A stretch of DNA of 40,483 nt from Bacteroidota bacterium (GTDB taxonomy: Bacteria > Bacteroidota > Bacteroidia > Palsa-948), in assembly GCA_023251675.1 (NCBI GenBank), contig JAHEYJ010000009.1, positions 1-40,483 on the forward strand, read 5' to 3'. The notes below the pieces were generated by a model. It did not search any database. It was not told where the DNA came from and worked only from the letters and a program-made list of their open reading frames with translations. The position numbers and the translations under genes are program-made. Below are positions 8,898-17,526 of this stretch, one piece after another (the first letter of the stretch is position 1; every line of letters begins with the position of its first letter).

Positions 8898-9158
8898 TTA
8901 TTTCTTTGCTTTTGCTTTTTCGTAGCGGGTGCGGAATTTATCTACCCGTCCTGCTGTGTCGATAAGTTTCATTTTGCCCGTGAAGTAAGGATGTGATGTG
9001 CTGGATATCTCAAGCTTTACGAGCGGATATTCGTTTCCGTCTTCCCACTTGATCGTGTCTTTTGTTTCCGCAGTGGAGCGGGTTAAGAATGCGTAGTCGT
9101 TAGAAACATCTTTAAATACTACGAAACGGTAGCTATCGGGGTGTATGCCTTTTTTCAT
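8898..9158 (-). CDS. rpmE: 50S ribosomal protein L31 type B
   Basis: [79 protein letters not shown]; no Cys (zinc-independent form); start corrected to the internal Met. Confidence 0.95.
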   Translation of the reverse strand: MKKGIHPDSYRFVVFKDVSNDYAFLTRSTAETKDTIKWEDGNEYPLVKLEISSTSHPYFTGKMKLIDTAGRVDKFRTRYEKAKAKK

Positions 9159-9283
9159 TGTTCTTATTTTTACCCGTTGGTTTGTTCCTACGGGTTTTAG
9201 GGACGCAAAGATAATAGAATATTTATATCCACACATCGTTTCGACCCTGTGATTATATTTGTGTTCCCTACGAATTACGAATA

Positions 9284-10783
9284 ATGCCGAATTACGAAAC
9301 CAATATCCTCAATTCCTGCTATAGTAAAGGATTCGTTCTCCTGGTTTGGACCTGCTTTTCACTCTTTAATTCTTCCTGCAAAAAAGATAAGCTGATTACG
9401 GATTCATCAGCGACGCTTGAATTTTCAGCCAATTCGATTTTATATGATACTGTTTTTACAACGGTTGGCTCTGTAACGAAATCATTTAAAGTGTATAATC
9501 GGCATGCGCAGCCTATAAAGATATCCTCGGTCAGGATAGCACGAGGTTTGGCTTCGAACTTCCGGATAAATGTAGACGGAACAAAGGGTGTCTCCTTTAC
9601 AGATATCGAACTTGCAGCCAACGATAGTCTTTTTGTCTTTGCTGAAGTCACGGTAGATCCGAACAGTGCTAACAGTCCGCTGGTCATCCGGGATTCAGTG
9701 ATTTTTGAAACCAACGGCAACATGCAGAATGTTGACCTGGAAGCATGGGGGCAGGATGCTTATTTTCATACACCTAATGTTTTCCCAACAAACGGATTAC
9801 CGCCTTATTCGGTAATTACCTGCAATTCCACTTGGACGAACGATAAGCCTCATGTTATTTATGGTTACGCGGTGGTTGATTCAGCCTGCACATTAACCAT
9901 TCAGTCGGGAGCAAGAATTTATATGCATCCCGGGTCTGTCCTTTGGGTGTATAAAGACGGTACACTTAAAGTGAATGAATCAGGTAGTATTTCTGATCCT
10001 GTAACGTTCCAGGGAGACCGGTTAGAGACACAATACACTGATGCTGCTGGGCAATGGGGATATATCTGGCTTTCTCCCGGAAGCAAGAACAATGTGATCA
10101 ATGGGGCAATAATTAAAAATGGATTGGTTGGCATTATTGCAGATACGGTCGGAAATTCAACTCAACCTACACTTAAGATCTCCAATACGATCATAAAGAA
10201 CATGAGTGTTGCTGCTTTATATGGCAGAGGCACTTCAATGTATGGATGGAATTGTGTGTTTGCCAACTGCGGTCAGTATGTAGGCGCCTTTACAATAGGA
10301 GGGAAGTATAATTTTTATCACTGCACTTTTGCTAATTACTGGACCGGAAGCACCCGCCAGTTTTCTACTTTATTGCTGAACAATTATTACAAAGATGCAA
10401 ACGAAAATATTATTCCGCGGGCACTTGACAGCGCTTTCTTTTATAATTGCATTGTCTATGGAGATATTTCTTCAGGAGATGAGGTGAAGTTGGACAGTGA
10501 CGCCGGTGCAGCATTCAGATATAAATTTCATAATTGCCTGCTGAAGACGACTATTAATACAACCTCAACATCTGAGTATGAAAATGTAATCGTAAACAAC
10601 GACCCTTATTTTAACAACACGGGAAACGGTGATTACCGGATCAAAAACCCGCTTGCCTATCCTGCTGTAATTGACAAGGGAGACGATGCCATTGGCCAGT
10701 TATTTCCTGTTGATCTCGCCGGACATATTCGTATAGGAGCAAATCCTCCCTGCGATATCGGCGCTTATGAGTATGATCCGTAA
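9284..10783 (+). CDS. Right-handed beta-helix lipoprotein
   Basis: Lipobox [42 protein letters not shown] ending typical of secreted parallel beta-helix proteins. Confidence 0.75.
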   Translation: MPNYETNILNSCYSKGFVLLVWTCFSLFNSSCKKDKLITDSSATLEFSANSILYDTVFTTVGSVTKSFKVYNRHAQPIKISSVRIARGLASNFRINVDGTKGVSFTDIELAANDSLFVFAEVTVDPNSANSPLVIRDSVIFETNGNMQNVDLEAWGQDAYFHTPNVFPTNGLPPYSVITCNSTWTNDKPHVIYGYAVVDSACTLTIQSGARIYMHPGSVLWVYKDGTLKVNESGSISDPVTFQGDRLETQYTDAAGQWGYIWLSPGSKNNVINGAIIKNGLVGIIADTVGNSTQPTLKISNTIIKNMSVAALYGRGTSMYGWNCVFANCGQYVGAFTIGGKYNFYHCTFANYWTGSTRQFSTLLLNNYYKDANENIIPRALDSAFFYNCIVYGDISSGDEVKLDSDAGAAFRYKFHNCLLKTTINTTSTSEYENVIVNNDPYFNNTGNGDYRIKNPLAYPAVIDKGDDAIGQLFPVDLAGHIRIGANPPCDIGAYEYDP

Positions 10784-10837
10784 AGGTAATTGCCTTCAGG
10801 GATCAGGAATAAATAATCCTGTGTACTTTTATCCCCG

Positions 10838-12637
10838 ATGCTTCAAACCTTCATTTCTGCTATCATCAAAACCCGCCTCAGGGTTTTTCTTTTTTTATTT
10901 TGTTTTGGTTTTATTTTGTATGGCCAGACCACAACATACAGCTATACGGACCTGGATGATTCTATTTTGATCAACGAGAACATTGCTTTCCTGGAAAAAG
11001 GATCAAATGCAGGCAAAATATTTTCACAAAGCGTTTTCAGCATGCGGCCTGAAGATCACGATAATTACTATCGTCCCTTGTTGGTAGGTTCATTTATGCT
11101 CGATGCTCATATTGGGGGAGGATCTCTATGGATGTTTCATATCACTAATATCCTGATCCATATTATCGCTTCTTTTTTATTATTCCTGTTATTTTATAAG
11201 CTCCAATATAAAAACGAGATTTCTTTTATTGCAGCGTTGATCTTTCTATGTCATCCGGTTTTTACAACTGCCATTGCCTGGGTGCCGGGAAGGAATGATT
11301 CTCTCCTTGCCGTATTTTTCCTTGCCGCATTGTTCAAGCTGATCGATTACCATAAGAATTCAAATGTTGTCAATTTGTTTTTCCATCACTTTTTTTTCCT
11401 TCTTTGTCTTTTTACAAAAGAGACTGCCCTCTTTTTGCCTCCGGTGTTATTCTTTTTTTTGGTTTTGATTTCAAAAGACAAGCGGCTCAGTAAAAAAAAC
11501 AACCTCCTTGTTTTTAATTTAAAAAAATCAAAAAGTTTACTTTTTATTTTCGGATGGGTGATTTCCGTATTGATCTACGAATATTTCAGGCATCTCGCAC
11601 TTGCAAATGCCGATGCTGTAAGTTTCAGAGAGGTGATAAATGTTTTTGAGAAGTACGCTCCTGTGATCATACAATACATAGGGAAATTGCTTTTTCCTTT
11701 CAATCTGTCAACTTATCCGATCATGGAGGATACGACTTATCTGTTTGGTTTGCTTGGGCTGATAATCATCGTTTTCATCTTTCTTAAACGCGAAAAAACG
11801 CTCAGGTATTTTTGGATGGGACTCGTCCTTTTTATTTTATTTCTGCTGCCAGCTGCGATCATAAAGGAAAATGCGTTGGAGCACCGTCTTTATTTGCCGG
11901 CAATTGGTTTTTTCCTGATGTGCATGGAGAACAGTTATGTCAGTAAGATACGGTTTGATAAAGGAGCATCGGGAGGAATTGCAATCCTGGTTGTTGTGTT
12001 GTTTTCGGTTCTGACGATGCGGAATGGAAAGAATTATAAAGACGAAACTACTTTTTGGGCAAAAGGATTAGAGACATCTCCTCATTCAGCAAAAGTTCAT
12101 TTTCAAATGGGGGCGTATTACCAAATTGAAGGAAGATCAGCAGAAGCTGAAAATGAATACAAGCAAGCCATTGAGTTGAATCCGGATATGCCTGATGTTC
12201 ATAACAATCTTGGTAAACTCCTGATCGCAAAAGAACAGTATGACGAAGCGGAAAAAGTATTGCTTACAGAGATCGGCATCAAACCAAATCCGGTTGCATA
12301 TTATAATCTGGCTACTGTCTATGAACTAAAAGGAAATATTTCGGAAGCCAAAAAATACATAAACAAAGCGCTTGAGATGAATCTGAATTATGCCGACGCA
12401 CTCGTTGATCTTGGAATTTTATATGCCAGGGAAAAGAATTTTGACAAAGCGCTTGACCTGTGCCGGCAAACGCTTGTTGCGGATCCTGAAAACAAATTAG
12501 CGTATAAAAACATTACACTTATTTACCTGGCTAAAAAGCAATTAAAAGAAGCGAAAGAATATTATCTGAAAAGCAAGCAAATGGGTGTGGAGATCAATGT
12601 TCCATTGCTGGATACATTAAATACAAGTTCTTTGTGA
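10838..12637 (+). CDS. Multi-TM GT-C-like protein with C-terminal TPRs (TMTC-like), paralogue of 711..2501
   Basis: YTDLDDSILINENIAFLE, YYRPLLVGSFMLD, AIAWVPGRNDSL, LFTKE, EHRLYLPAIG then TPR units. Confidence 0.78.
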   Translation: MLQTFISAIIKTRLRVFLFLFCFGFILYGQTTTYSYTDLDDSILINENIAFLEKGSNAGKIFSQSVFSMRPEDHDNYYRPLLVGSFMLDAHIGGGSLWMFHITNILIHIIASFLLFLLFYKLQYKNEISFIAALIFLCHPVFTTAIAWVPGRNDSLLAVFFLAALFKLIDYHKNSNVVNLFFHHFFFLLCLFTKETALFLPPVLFFFLVLISKDKRLSKKNNLLVFNLKKSKSLLFIFGWVISVLIYEYFRHLALANADAVSFREVINVFEKYAPVIIQYIGKLLFPFNLSTYPIMEDTTYLFGLLGLIIIVFIFLKREKTLRYFWMGLVLFILFLLPAAIIKENALEHRLYLPAIGFFLMCMENSYVSKIRFDKGASGGIAILVVVLFSVLTMRNGKNYKDETTFWAKGLETSPHSAKVHFQMGAYYQIEGRSAEAENEYKQAIELNPDMPDVHNNLGKLLIAKEQYDEAEKVLLTEIGIKPNPVAYYNLATVYELKGNISEAKKYINKALEMNLNYADALVDLGILYAREKNFDKALDLCRQTLVADPENKLAYKNITLIYLAKKQLKEAKEYYLKSKQMGVEINVPLLDTLNTSSL

Positions 12638-12650
12638 TTGCATGAATAAA

Positions 12651-12676
12651 AAAAAGGCGGTCATGTCCGCCTTTTT
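12651..12676. terminator. Bidirectional Rho-independent terminator
   Basis: AAAAAGGCGGTCATGTCCGCCTTTTT between convergent genes. Confidence 0.9.
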
Positions 12677-12694
12677 CTAATAAGCAAAACCGGA

Positions 12695-14041
12695 TTATTT
12701 TTTCTTCAGCAAACCTTTTTTAGAGATGAAATCACTGATGATCTCTTCTAAGTTGGGATGTCCGATCTCCTGAAGTTCGTAATCCACTTTGGTCGTTGGT
12801 TTGTTTATCTTGATCAGTCTTTGCAGATCGATTGGCGTCGCAATGACAACGGAATCGCATTTAGTATTATTGATCGACTTTTCCAGATCTCGGATCTGCT
12901 CGTCACCGTAACCCATCGCCGGTAATAATGTTCCGATGTTCGGATAGATATTGAAAGTCTCCGCCAGTTTGCCGACAACGAATGGCCGCGGATCGACCAG
13001 TTCAGCAGCTCCGTATTTTTTGGCAGCCACCGTTCCAGCGCCCAGTTTCATTTCACCATGGGTCAGGGTAGGGCCGTCTTCTACCACAAGAACTCTTTTC
13101 CCTCTTATCAGTTCCGGATGGTGAACCGTAAGAGGAGAAGCCGCATCAACCACAATCGCACTGGGATTTACCTTGGCAATGCTTTCTCTCACGATCTGGA
13201 TATTTTCTGGAGCTGCGCTGTCAATTTTATTGATCACCACTACATCGGCGAGGCGCAAAGTAGTTTCGCCTGGATAATAATTTAATTCATTACCCGGGCG
13301 GTGAGGATCCGTAACGGTGATCATCAGGTCGGGTTTGTAAAAAGAAAAGTCATTGTTACCTCCGTCCCAGAGAATAACATCTGCTTCTTTTTCCGCTTCG
13401 CGGAGAATGGCTTCATAATCCACCCCGGCATAGATCACGTTTCCGCGCACTACATGCGGTTCGTATTCTTCCATCTCTTCAATGGTGCATTTATGTTTTT
13501 TAAGATCAGCGATCGTCGCAAAGCGCTGAACTTTTTGGGCAACGAGATCTCCATAAGGCATCGGGTGTCTTACAGCAACCACTTTAAGTCCTTTAGCCAT
13601 CAGTATTTCAACAACGCGTCTGGAGGTCTGACTTTTTCCGCATCCCGTTCTCACCGCGCCGACAGCGATGACTGGTTTTTTGCTCTTTATCTGTGTTTTA
13701 TCAGGGCCCATCAGCATGAAATCCGGACCAGCCGTATTGACTATAGATCCGACACTCATTACTCGCTGGTAAGGAACATCGCTGTAAGCGAACACGCAAA
13801 TATCTACACTGTGTTTCTTGATCAACGCTACAAGATCTGCTTCAGCATGGATCGGAATTCCCTTTGGGTAAAGTGAACCGGCCAGTTTTGCAGGATATTT
13901 TCTTCCATCAATATCGGGGATCTGTGCAGCCGTGAAAGCCACTACATTAAATTCTTTGTTATCTCTGAAATAGGTGTTGAAATTGTGGAAGTCTCTTCCG
14001 GCGGCTCCGAGGATCAATACATTTTTTTTACGTGTTGCCAT
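12695..14041 (-). CDS. Cyclic 2,3-diphosphoglycerate synthetase-like P-loop GTPase
   Basis: NVLILGAAGRDFHNFN..., P-loop GAVRTGCGKSQTSR, WDGGNNDFSFYKPDLMITVTDPHRPG, VVINKIDSA. Confidence 0.75.
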   Translation of the reverse strand: MATRKKNVLILGAAGRDFHNFNTYFRDNKEFNVVAFTAAQIPDIDGRKYPAKLAGSLYPKGIPIHAEADLVALIKKHSVDICVFAYSDVPYQRVMSVGSIVNTAGPDFMLMGPDKTQIKSKKPVIAVGAVRTGCGKSQTSRRVVEILMAKGLKVVAVRHPMPYGDLVAQKVQRFATIADLKKHKCTIEEMEEYEPHVVRGNVIYAGVDYEAILREAEKEADVILWDGGNNDFSFYKPDLMITVTDPHRPGNELNYYPGETTLRLADVVVINKIDSAAPENIQIVRESIAKVNPSAIVVDAASPLTVHHPELIRGKRVLVVEDGPTLTHGEMKLGAGTVAAKKYGAAELVDPRPFVVGKLAETFNIYPNIGTLLPAMGYGDEQIRDLEKSINNTKCDSVVIATPIDLQRLIKINKPTTKVDYELQEIGHPNLEEIISDFISKKGLLKKK

Positions 14042-14151
14042 AATATTATTTTATTTGAAATTTCGGGTAAATATATGAGTTTAAGTAAAACAGATAATTC
14101 ATTTCGTTTATTAAGTATACAAACGATATGAAAATGTATACTAAACTTCTT

Positions 14152-15807
14152 TTATTTCACCCGTATGTAAGAATAATTTTCAAATTTCATTATTCCTACT
14201 CCTTTGTTTTCATAACCGCTCCCGGGACCGAGAGTGGAAGAAGGATCTGCTTGTGTAAAATTGAATTCTGTTTGAATGCCTTTATGTTTCAGTTCCGGAA
14301 GTTTTCGCTGAAGGTCGTTGCCGAATTTCTGTAATCCTCCTAAATAGAAATAGCCAATATCAAATCCTGAAAAAACAGACCCGGTCGGATCGGTTTTGTA
14401 TTCATTCCTGTATTGGCCGATAAATTTTTTAGTTCCGGGGTTTAAATAATCTGTAAACGTGCAGCAAGAGACCGTTGCATAAAGTTTTTTTAGATAATTA
14501 AAATCCAGGCTTTCCATTTCGATCCAGTTGCTCATTCCGAAAACCAGGATGCTGTCTTTGTTGTTTTCCTGCTTATCCTGATAAAGCCGGTTGACCGCTT
14601 CGGAAATAAAAGATTGATTTGTGGAAGGAATCACCACAATGTTGGGTTTGGTTTTGCTGAAAAATGTATTGAGGGTTACAAATGTTATTTCTTTCACTGA
14701 ATCTGCTTTTGCTTTTTGAAGCGTGGCATTTGCTGTTCTTTTGAAGGTGTTTATATAAGGCTTGTCCTTAGGGTTTGCCGAATTAAAAACCAAAATGTTC
14801 TGGCCGGCGAACTTCTCAGAAACATAATTGGCCAGTATTTCAGATTGGGTAGCGAACGAGGGTGTTACTTTACTTACATTTGGATTTCCCATAAGCATGT
14901 TGTTGCTTTGAATGGTCGGAGCAACAATGTTGATATTATTCAGTTTGGCAAACTTCAATACCGTTTCGAATTGCCTTCCGTTCAATGGACCGATAATGAG
15001 ATCCATTTCTTTCATTTCAGTTTTTTTCAAAAGCTTGGCAAATCCGGCGGAATCAAGATTGGAATCGTAAACATGCAGGTTTCCTTTAAAGCCTTCTTTC
15101 TTTAAGGAATCAAAAGCCATTTTAACTCCTTCATAAAACTCAATGCCGGTTTTGGTCTCTTCAGGAAACGGCTCTTCCCCTTGGGCAATTTTCCCCACAT
15201 CAATAGCATTAACCATACTTAATGAAAGCGGAAGGAACAGCGCAACATGAATATCTCCGATCGGTTTTACTGGAAGCCCCGGTAAGTTTTCCTTTGAAGT
15301 TTGTACGGTTCCTTGTTGCGGGTTCGGGTTTGGTATTTCTTTTACGGAATCTTTATTTGAATTGGAAACAGATTTTTTTTCAGATTCGGGCGTAAGAACA
15401 GGCAATCCTTTTTTCTTTTCCTCCACGATGGAAACGGTTGGCAGCGAAGGCGATTTTCCGATGAATGGGATTTTCAGCCTGTCACCGGCTTTTAATCCGT
15501 CAACTGCTTCCGTATTATTGGCAAGAACGATATCTACTGTCGTGCTGTACGTTTTAGCAATGGAGTAGAGGGTTTGCCCTTTTTCTACAGTGTGTATGTA
15601 AAATTTCTTACCGTCAATTGTTTCGGTCTTATCGGATTTGTGAATAGGAGAAGGTTGCTGTGCGAATGAGAAATTAAAAATTAAAAATGCTCCGAAGAAA
15701 AAAAGAAGGAGTCCCTTCGGGAAAAAAGCAAAAAAAACAAAGAAGAAAACACGGTTCTCCTCCTTTTGCCTTTTGCCCTGTAACTTTTGCCTTGTTCTCA
15801 TTCCCAT
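14152..15807 (-). CDS. LysM domain fused to periplasmic binding-protein (ABC amino-acid receptor-like) domain
   Basis: [30 protein letters not shown]...[10 protein letters not shown] (LysM), then [11 protein letters not shown]...[33 protein letters not shown]. Confidence 0.8.
   Translation of the reverse strand: MGMRTRQKLQGKRQKEENRVFFFVFFAFFPKGLLLFFFGAFLIFNFSFAQQPSPIHKSDKTETIDGKKFYIHTVEKGQTLYSIAKTYSTTVDIVLANNTEAVDGLKAGDRLKIPFIGKSPSLPTVSIVEEKKKGLPVLTPESEKKSVSNSNKDSVKEIPNPNPQQGTVQTSKENLPGLPVKPIGDIHVALFLPLSLSMVNAIDVGKIAQGEEPFPEETKTGIEFYEGVKMAFDSLKKEGFKGNLHVYDSNLDSAGFAKLLKKTEMKEMDLIIGPLNGRQFETVLKFAKLNNINIVAPTIQSNNMLMGNPNVSKVTPSFATQSEILANYVSEKFAGQNILVFNSANPKDKPYINTFKRTANATLQKAKADSVKEITFVTLNTFFSKTKPNIVVIPSTNQSFISEAVNRLYQDKQENNKDSILVFGMSNWIEMESLDFNYLKKLYATVSCCTFTDYLNPGTKKFIGQYRNEYKTDPTGSVFSGFDIGYFYLGGLQKFGNDLQRKLPELKHKGIQTEFNFTQADPSSTLGPGSGYENKGVGIMKFENYSYIRVK
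15763..15797. repeat. Heptamer array at the guaA/LysM gene junction (CTTTTGC CTTTTGC CCTGTAA CTTTTGC CTTGTTC)
   Basis: Five 7-nt units in register immediately adjoining the guaA stop codon. Confidence 0.75.
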
Positions 15808-17339
15808 TCGATGGTTGCCGGCGGTTTAGAACTGATATCATATACGACGCGGTTCACGCCTTTTACTTTATTGATGATCTCGTTGGAAACTTTTGAAAGA
15901 AACTCATACGGAAGATGGCACCAGTCTGCCGTCATGCCATCGGTGCTGGTTACCGCACGCAGCGCGATCACATTTTCATACGTACGTTCATCACCCATAA
16001 CGCCCACACTTCGAATGGGGGTAAGAATAGCTCCTGCCTGCCAAACCTGATTGTATAGCCCCGCGTTTTTCATTTCTTCAATGTAAATGTGGTCGACCTC
16101 TTGCAATATCCGTACCTTTTCTTCAGTGATATCTCCAATAATTCGTATGCCTAATCCGGGTCCTGGGAATGGATGACGACCAAGAATAAAGTCTTCAATT
16201 TCAAGCTGTTTGCCAACTCTTCTTACCTCATCCTTGAACAATGTTTTTAACGGCTCAACTACGTGTAGTTTCATTTTTTTGGGAAGGCCTCCCACATTGT
16301 GATGCGATTTGATTGTTGCTGAAGGTCCTTTCACGGAAACACTCTCGATCACATCCGGATAAATGGTTCCTTGTCCAAGCCATTTTACGTTTTTGATCTT
16401 GTGTGCTTCTCTGTCAAAAATTTCAATAAATGTTTTTCCAATGGCTTTTCTTTTTAATTCAGGGTCTTTTTTTCCTTTAAGCGCCTTGTAGAATATTTTT
16501 TTTACATCAATCCCTTTTACATTTAATCCCATGTGTTTATAGGAGAGAAGAACATTTTTGAATTCATTCTTGCGCAGCAATCCGTTATCAACAAAAATGC
16601 AATAAAGATTTTTGCCAACCGCACGGTGCAGCAAGGTTGCGGCAACAGTAGAATCAACGCCTCCCGAAAGCGCCATCACTACTTTATCGTTTCCGAGGTT
16701 ATGCCTGAGTTCATTTATGGTTGTGTCTATGAATGAAGAAGGTGTCCAGTTCTGTGTGCATTTGCAGATATCAACCACAAAGTTTTTCAGAAGAAAAAGA
16801 CCTTCTGTAGTATGGTAAACTTCAGGATGAAACTGAATGCCATACGTTTTTTCCCCCTGGATATGAAACCCGGCGTATTTCACATCAGAAGTGTTGGCGA
16901 CGATTTCAAAATTCTCAGGAGCACTTACGATGGTATCAGCGTGGCTCATCCAAACCTGGGAATTGAGTGAAATATTTTTGAAAAGAACAAAATCCTTATT
17001 TACGAAAGAGAGGTTGGCTCTACCGTATTCACGGTGCTTTGAAGGCTGAACTTCCCCGCCGGATTGATGCGCCAGCAGTTGGGCCCCGTAGCATACACCC
17101 AAAACAGGGATTTTACCTCTGATAAGGTTCAGGTCAGGTTGTGGAGATTTTTTCTGTCTTACTGAAAACGGTGACCCGGAAAGAATTATTCCCTTGTAAT
17201 TCTGAATTCTGAATTCTGAATTCTGAATGAATGTATACGGATGAATTTCGCAATATACATTCAGCTCACGGATTTTTCGTGCTATCAATTGCGTGTATTG
17301 AGAGCCAAAGTCAAGAATGAGAATTGTTTCCAGTAACAT
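15798..17339 (-). CDS. guaA: GMP synthase (glutamine-hydrolysing)
   Basis: [71 protein letters not shown], terminal PPATIEWE. Confidence 0.97.
   Translation of the reverse strand: MLLETILILDFGSQYTQLIARKIRELNVYCEIHPYTFIQNSEFRIQNYKGIILSGSPFSVRQKKSPQPDLNLIRGKIPVLGVCYGAQLLAHQSGGEVQPSKHREYGRANLSFVNKDFVLFKNISLNSQVWMSHADTIVSAPENFEIVANTSDVKYAGFHIQGEKTYGIQFHPEVYHTTEGLFLLKNFVVDICKCTQNWTPSSFIDTTINELRHNLGNDKVVMALSGGVDSTVAATLLHRAVGKNLYCIFVDNGLLRKNEFKNVLLSYKHMGLNVKGIDVKKIFYKALKGKKDPELKRKAIGKTFIEIFDREAHKIKNVKWLGQGTIYPDVIESVSVKGPSATIKSHHNVGGLPKKMKLHVVEPLKTLFKDEVRRVGKQLEIEDFILGRHPFPGPGLGIRIIGDITEEKVRILQEVDHIYIEEMKNAGLYNQVWQAGAILTPIRSVGVMGDERTYENVIALRAVTSTDGMTADWCHLPYEFLSKVSNEIINKVKGVNRVVYDISSKPPATIEWE
17198..17225. 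repeat. Perfect heptamer array (AATTCTG)4 inside guaA
   Basis: aattctgaattctgaattctgaattctg; encodes [10 protein letters not shown]. Confidence 0.95.
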
Positions 17340-17526
17340 GTGAATTCAAAAAGTGAACGGCAAAGATAGGAATAGTTAGTCCATTTGGAAATTGAAAATA
17401 GAGGTTCTGCTGCATTTTTTATTACTTGCTTTTATTAACAAATTGATATTGATAAGTGCAAAAGAGCCGCTTGGTTTCAAAAAAGGGTTATACCTAAATT
17501 CACATTTAATAAACAGAAAATCATTT

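Noticed and set aside
13301-13876. 191-aa plus-strand ORF antisense to the cDPG synthetase-like gene
   Set aside because: Antisense shadow of a strongly supported P-loop protein.
17392-17526. N-terminal extension of the PorE-like ORF
   Set aside because: A normal signal peptide begins at Met 17527; the upstream part has no support.
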